A DNA stretch of 64,000 bases from Saccharomycopsis fibuligera x Saccharomycopsis cf. fibuligera (taxonomy: Eukaryota; Ascomycota; Saccharomycetes; Ascoideales; Saccharomycopsidaceae), in contig CP012812.1 in assembly GCA_001936135.1 (NCBI GenBank), positions 1,550,001 through 1,614,000 on the forward strand. Reading direction: 5' to 3'. The notes under the pieces are model-generated. The model was given only the letters and a program-made list of their open reading frames with translations, had not been told where the DNA came from and ran no database searches. Positions 58,886-64,000 of this stretch are shown one piece after another; the first letter of the stretch is position 1; every line of letters starts with the position of its first letter. Position numbers and translations under genes: made by a program.

Positions 58886-59970
58886 ATTATTAAGAAATTT
58901 TCATTTCAATTAGGTCAAGTAATAAGAGTGTGTCATATGTCACGTGAAAAGCTAACAGCTTCCCGTTTGGAATGTATAATTTCGGAGAGCCACATATGTA
59001 GACGAAAGCTTTACCATTTAGATATTTTTACATAGATGCATATAAAGACTTTTGCTTACTCAGTAATTGGTGAGTCTTAAGAGATGGCAATAATTGTTAT
59101 TTTAATTTGCACAGTGACCCCATAATTTAATCTGACGCGAAACCTGTTCAGTGCTAGCCTCCCAAAGGCTACCGGTAGTTTACCTAAAACAAAGTTTCAT
59201 TTTTAGAGGGATTATTTATAATAAATTAGCCGAATTCCCCCAACAAAACCGGGGTTTGTATATACTATTAGAGGTGGTTATATACAATACAATTATATTT
59301 GCTATCAATTATTTATATATAATAAATCGGTCTTCTGTGTCAAAAAAAATAAAAGAGAAAAAAAGAAAGAAAAAAAAATAACTGACAAGCAGGTTTAAAT
59401 TTGTGAAGCAAGAAACAGAGAAAATCTTTTCTACAGACTATTATCTAAATAAACATACCGATGAGCCTGTATAGGGTATTTACAAGTAATCTTAACTTGA
59501 AGCTGTAGTATAGACCAAATTTATATATAATTGTTGTAATAGTTCATAACGACGGTTATAGAGGCATTTTGCTTTTTGATGCAAAAGATGGATCCGTTGA
59601 TAATAACAGCTCTCCGATGTACAGCTGCTATACAAAGTCAGTAATATATTTGTGCTGAGCAGCATCTTGCCTTCTGTTGGCATTAAACCTCTTTTGATTT
59701 GTGCATGAACTCTCTTGAGCCCCAAAACAGTTACCATTCACTATTTCGCTTCAATCGACAAATCAATCCTCTCAAAATTGAGCCATCAAGACCTGATATC
59801 ATCACCAACAAAGTATGTATCTTTACGGCGTCCCAATTTGGCTAACAGTGGTCGGAATCTAATATACAGACCCGCTGTGATATAGTGAATTAAAGTAGCA
59901 CTGTCGCTAAACTTCTTAGATAAAGTTATTACATTATGTAATGTTGAACTTAGCCCATCCTACAGCTAAA

Positions 59971-60007
<37 letters not shown>

Positions 60008-61613
60008 AACAGACTATGTAAACTTAACTCTAGTTCAGTATCAAAACTGGCCTTGTCGCCCAATGCGGACTATGTTGCTTAGAATTTCATTGGTGATATA
60101 CGGGTAAAAGGAATATTTAAATTATTTTGGACAAGGAGCGTAGGTTAAACATATCCTAAGCTCAAACTTTTAGGTAAAATCGTACATCTACATTCCTGGA
60201 AATTGTTTAGAAACATGTTTTTACGTATTGTTCCAGGATTTTTTGAAGCATCTTGCTTGAAATATGGTCGCTAATTATCAATTCCTTGACTGCGGCTTAA
60301 GTTGTGTTTACATTTCTTTCTGAATAATAACCGACATGGAAGAATGCGCAGGCGTAACCTGTGGGCGCGCTGGTGTTTTATCCACGAGCCGATGCGATGC
60401 TGAATGGAATGGGTGGCCCTCAAACAAAAAATAAAACCACATATCCTTGAAACGCGTAAACATTTTTATTTCTGCAGAATGGAAAGAATGGTCACTCATA
60501 TCTGCAATGTTACAATATTGTATATATAGTATACGTTGAGGCAAATGCACTGGATATTAGTCTACCGCGCACATACATCTTAGCGAACCCTGCTGCTGCT
60601 GCTGCCGCTGTCGTGCTTTAAAAGTCAGGCAATATCTTGATTATGATCTTACACAATTTAAAAATGAAAATTTTTTTCAATTTACGAAATTTTCAGCAAT
60701 AACGGCAAACATTTAATTTCATAACTTTTGCATGTCTCAACTGTTGGACAGCTGCAGTCCGTAATGTCTATTCATAGTAGTAATATTGGTATTAACAAAT
60801 GTGCTATATTTTATATTAGCGTGCAATTAAGCGAGGCTCTGTAAATGTAGGATGCTGCTTCTGTTGTGGCATGAGACTGCTGACTTTGTTTCTTTATGGA
60901 TGTATATTCTCCATATGTTACATTGTATTATATACGAGGACTCGCGAAATTTTTTCAATTTGAATTTATCCAAATGTCTGCAATTTTTTTCCTCTGGATC
61001 AGCAGTGGTTTCCCCATGATTTGGTTGAACAAGTTTGGCAAACAGTGTCTCTCGATATGTTTATGACAAACATGAAAAGGCTCTTGTTTTGTTTACAATC
61101 TTGTTTACATTGTTGTGTCCATGTGGCAGAGAGACAACTTGTAGAGGCAATGAATGTAGATAAGCAAGTACATTTAGTGTTTGAAAACACAAACTTTCTG
61201 TTTTACATTATACAAAACACAAGAATTCTTTTATAACTTTTATCATAATATCACATCTTCTCAGGATTCGTAGTAAGACAAGTCAAGAAATAGCAAAGAG
61301 CATATTAGTAGTATGAATAAATAACCAATCGCAAACAAAAACAAACAAAAAAACAAACAAACCAAAACAAATAGCAAGAAAAAGGAAAAAAATATAGGGT
61401 AAGAATATCAAAACATGTAAACAGCAGAATGTTGAAAAACAGCAAAATAATAAAACAATAAAAACACAAAGCATTGATGAACAAAAATATAAACATAACT
61501 ATTTCATTCCGTCGTAACTCATTCTTTGAAAAATAAAGCATCCATGAATAAACCACTCCACTAATTTAGTTACTAGGTAACTATCTATCATTTTAATTTT
61601 CTATGAAAGAAAT
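58886..61613. other. Gene-poor stretch of about 2.7 kb
   Basis: No protein gene recognised. It has a 32-A run (59974-60005), a (GCT)n-like stretch (60591-60610), an odd 15-bp palindrome ATTACAT-T-ATGTAAT near 59930, and A-rich DNA at 61310-61500. Open frames are all under 85 codons and anonymous. An LTR remnant beside the tRNA was looked for and not seen. Noncoding RNAs cannot be excluded by eye. Confidence 0.45.
59974..60005. repeat. Poly-A tract, 32 nt
   Basis: An uninterrupted A run in the gene-poor stretch downstream of the tRNA gene. Confidence 0.9.
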
Positions 61614-62411
61614 CTAGGATGAAACCGGTGGTTGAGTATCCTTACTGCTATATTGTTGACCGTCTGGACTATTGGTTAGCTGCTGTTGCTGCTGTTGCAT
61701 ATTGTTGTTTAAAATTTTTCTTTTGCCATATGTAGTGGGCGTTGCTCCATTGGAGGCAAGAGTACCACTGTTGTTACCACCAGCACCAATGGTATTACTG
61801 TTGATAAAGCCTTGAACATTTGTAGATGAGTGAGCACTAATGACTCCACTACCGCTAGTCATTGACGAGCTTCCTGAAGCATTAGAGCACATGCTATTTC
61901 TAGAAGATGAGCAAGTGGTACCGCCAGCTGATAAATCACTATGTCTTCTAGCAAATGATGGATAAGTGCTGCCGAAGCTGTTTGAATTGCTAGAACTGTA
62001 GCTATTGCTGCTTTGATGTAAGCTGCTATTGACTAAATTACCGCCAACATTATTGCCCAAATAGTCAAAATTGCTGGAGCTGTTATTATTATTGATTGCT
62101 GCGTACAATGGACTAAACTTACATATTGGGTTTGGGTTCGTATATGTAGTCACAACTTCTTCTGGACTGTATGGCAAATCGCTACTAGAGCAATTGTTAT
62201 TATTGCTGTTGAGCTGATCACTAGAAGACAAAGTGCTGCTGCTACTAGCGCTACCAGCGGAGAGGGAAGCGTAATTTATGCTAGAGTCGCTGTTTCTGTT
62301 GGATTGTGTCTGTTGCTGTTGCTGCTGTTGCTGCTCTTGATGTAGTTTTTGGAGTTTTTCTTGACGCTCCTTGAGCTTTTGAAGTCTCCAAGATACATCG
62401 CTATTAGCCAT
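61614..62411 (-). CDS. Low-complexity Ser/Asn/Gln-rich protein of unknown function
   Basis: I place the start at the ATG at 62411-62409 (MANSDVSWRLQKLKERQEKL), giving 265 aa. The frame is open upstream for 55 more codons, but that part is hydrophobic and unlike the rest. The first 30 residues form a charged, probably helical segment (LQKLKERQEKLQKLHQEQ) running into polyGln. The rest is Ser-, Asn- and Gly-rich with runs of each. Short non-repetitive islands are EEVVTTYTNPNPICKFSPLY, TYPSFARRHSDLSAG (an RRHS phosphosite-like motif) and TPTTYGKRKIL. This composition is common in Candida regulators and RNA-binding proteins, but no domain is visible. It is probably a real gene because it stays open through a non-AT-biased 800 bp. 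Confidence 0.55.
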   Translation of the reverse strand: MANSDVSWRLQKLKERQEKLQKLHQEQQQQQQQQTQSNRNSDSSINYASLSAGSASSSSTLSSSDQLNSNNNNCSSSDLPYSPEEVVTTYTNPNPICKFSPLYAAINNNNSSSNFDYLGNNVGGNLVNSSLHQSSNSYSSSNSNSFGSTYPSFARRHSDLSAGGTTCSSSRNSMCSNASGSSSMTSGSGVISAHSSTNVQGFINSNTIGAGGNNSGTLASNGATPTTYGKRKILNNNMQQQQQQLTNSPDGQQYSSKDTQPPVSS

Positions 62412-63427
62412 TGTGAGTATGTTAATGTGTTGTTCGGCGCTTGTCTTCTTGTAGAATAGGAACCAGCCTAAGTTTCTCAAAAGACAGATAAGTGGGTAAA
62501 AAATAGGAATATTATTTTCCAATGATTGATTGATTGAATGATTGACGAAAATGTAAACAACAATCAAAATGAACAAGAAAAGAAAAATTGTGAAAGAATT
62601 GAAACAAGAGGAAAAGAAATGGAGGAATTTACGTATATATAAATTGACTAAATGAACGAAATTACAGGTCAGGTTCCCACACTAATGAAAGCGCCGGTCC
62701 TTTTTTTTTTTACCTTTTTTTTTTTTTTTTTTAACTCTGCGATGTGCGCTTGGAATCGGCTCGAGTAAAACTCAAACATTTGCCTAAAACAGAATGTCAG
62801 CCCTTAGCGAGCTCAAAACTCAGCTAACACCAATCGCACAATCGACTGCAGTCAATTAGACTTCGGGAACAAAAGCAAAAATAAAAATAAAAAAATAAAA
62901 CAAAAAAAGAGTAGAAAAGTTGCAGCTTATTACATGCGAGTTTCTGCACCATCCTGTCATTCCCAAGCATTGTCTCGCAGCACAGTGCCTTTGGAAAAAG
63001 CATCCACCAACAAATCGACAAACGAATTTGAGTAGCAGGCGCCACTTGTGATGATGATGGGAGGGCGGCGATGATGATGATTATGATGATGACGGCGATA
63101 CGCCTTAAGGCCCTCGGGGGCTCTGACGGCCGCACCTTTTTACAGTTACTGCCATACCACTGTATCGTTCCCATCATACTTCTATTTACTAATACAGGGC
63201 GTTGCAATTCGAAAAAATGAAAATAAAAAATAAAAAATAAAAAAATCTGGGAGAGGACGGACCGCGGGTCTGTTCAAACTACCAATACGCAAACGCGTTT
63301 ACATAGCATTTATTCATTGCTCAGTAGTTGAGCTCGTTCTTTCTGCTTTATGTCAGAGCCTCTCCTTTGCGGTGCACAAACCCGTACTCACATTAACCCC
63401 TCTCCGCAGTGCCAGCTGCAACGCGAG

Positions 63428-63458
<31 letters not shown>

Positions 63459-64000
63459 AACAACAACCAGGCCATTGCAAAGATTACTATTGTGGAAAGC
63501 CTACCAAAAGATCAAGGACCCGCCAAGACCAGGGCCAGGACCAGCCAACGTAGCTCAATATTTTTGTCAGCAACGACACGATACCAAGAGCTGTAAATTG
63601 GCATATATATATATATCAACATTATTTAGCTGCTAGTGATAAACTAAAAAGTGTAATGTTACAAGGCGCTCCTGTGTACCTACGGTATTCCCTGATTTTG
63701 CCTCTTTGTCTCTTGATATTAGTATTCCCGTTTAAAATGTATACCTCCTGCTCTGTGCTGTTTAACGCGGTGACACGTATCTGTCTGCGGAAATCGCAGC
63801 GCTGCAATTTGCCAACCTTAACGTGCACCCAGAGTAAGGTATAAGCTTTAGTGGTGCGTGCTAATGCTGCAAGCCGCATGTTTGACGTCTGATGTTGATT
63901 TTATCATTCGTTTAACCATATCAGATCTATCAAGATATCGACATAGAGATGATGGTGAAGGCATCGAAACAACTGAAGTTCAACTAATAGGGGCGGATTT
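62412..64000. other. Right-end spacer
   Basis: About 1.6 kb to the window edge. It has T runs (62701-62732), an imperfect GAT repeat mixed with GGCGGC (about 63048-63096), A/T-rich AAATAAA units (63220-63245), and a 30-A run (63428-63457). No gene recognised. The part near 62412-62800 is likely the promoter of the low-complexity gene. Confidence 0.45.
63428..63457. repeat. Poly-A tract, 30 nt
   Basis: An uninterrupted A run followed by CAACAACAAC. Confidence 0.9.

Noticed and set aside
58886-59480. Possible LTR remnant next to tRNA-Val
   Set aside because: tRNA flanks are favoured targets, but I saw no matching ends, target duplication or primer site.
59925-59945. Odd palindrome ATTACAT-T-ATGTAAT
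   Set aside because: AT-rich palindromes of this length are expected by chance in 2.7 kb of AT-rich spacer.

Overview
The window is nuclear DNA of a budding yeast, most likely of the CUG-Ser (CTG) clade in the Candida/Lodderomyces group. Reasons seen in the sequence: compact mostly intronless genes, two short introns with canonical GTATGT, TACTAAC and AG signals, AT-rich spacers with long poly-A/poly-T runs, a twin-CX9C complex I subunit (absent from Saccharomyces), ALO1, an APD1 homologue, and in-frame CTG codons inside a serine run of the IMH1 homologue. The species itself cannot be fixed from sequence reading alone. No virus-like or LTR element, CRISPR array or rRNA was recognised.

Layout. 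0.2-7.7 kb: ARO9-type aromatic aminotransferase, a HAT2/MSI1-type WD40 histone chaperone, a YNL134C/ToxD-like MDR oxidoreductase, and a thioredoxin-reductase-like flavoprotein with a CPYC centre. 8.4-24.3 kb: a head-to-tail array of DHA2-type major facilitator genes at different stages of life. Copy 1 has a single in-frame TAG, copies 2, 3 and 5 are intact, and copies 4 and 6 are wrecks. A broken MCH-type monocarboxylate permease lies among them. 24.8-38 kb: class III chitinase, dihydroxyacetone kinase, a spliced complex I NDUFS5-type subunit, APD1, an ER protein disulfide isomerase, MRPS9 and ALO1. 39.8-55 kb: MSC1/ISH1, RSC9, a BED-finger protein that looks like a domesticated hAT transposase, a GCR1_C-domain transcription factor and the golgin IMH1. 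55.9-64 kb: a small mitochondrial membrane protein (MLRQ-like), a spliced YPR011C-type mitochondrial carrier, tRNA-Val(AAC), a long gene-poor stretch and one low-complexity ORF.

How genes may work together. The MDR oxidoreductase, the GliT-like flavoprotein and the DHA2 transporters are adjacent. The flavoprotein and transporter copy 1 share a divergent promoter carrying two identical TCTCCGAGA sites, so a detoxification/export neighbourhood is a reasonable inference. The remaining genes are ordinary housekeeping loci. The two small putative respiratory genes both carry CACGTG plus CCAAT elements upstream, as expected for Cbf1/HAP-type control. The most notable items are the birth-and-death transporter array, its copy with one stop codon, and the BED/hAT-derived regulator.
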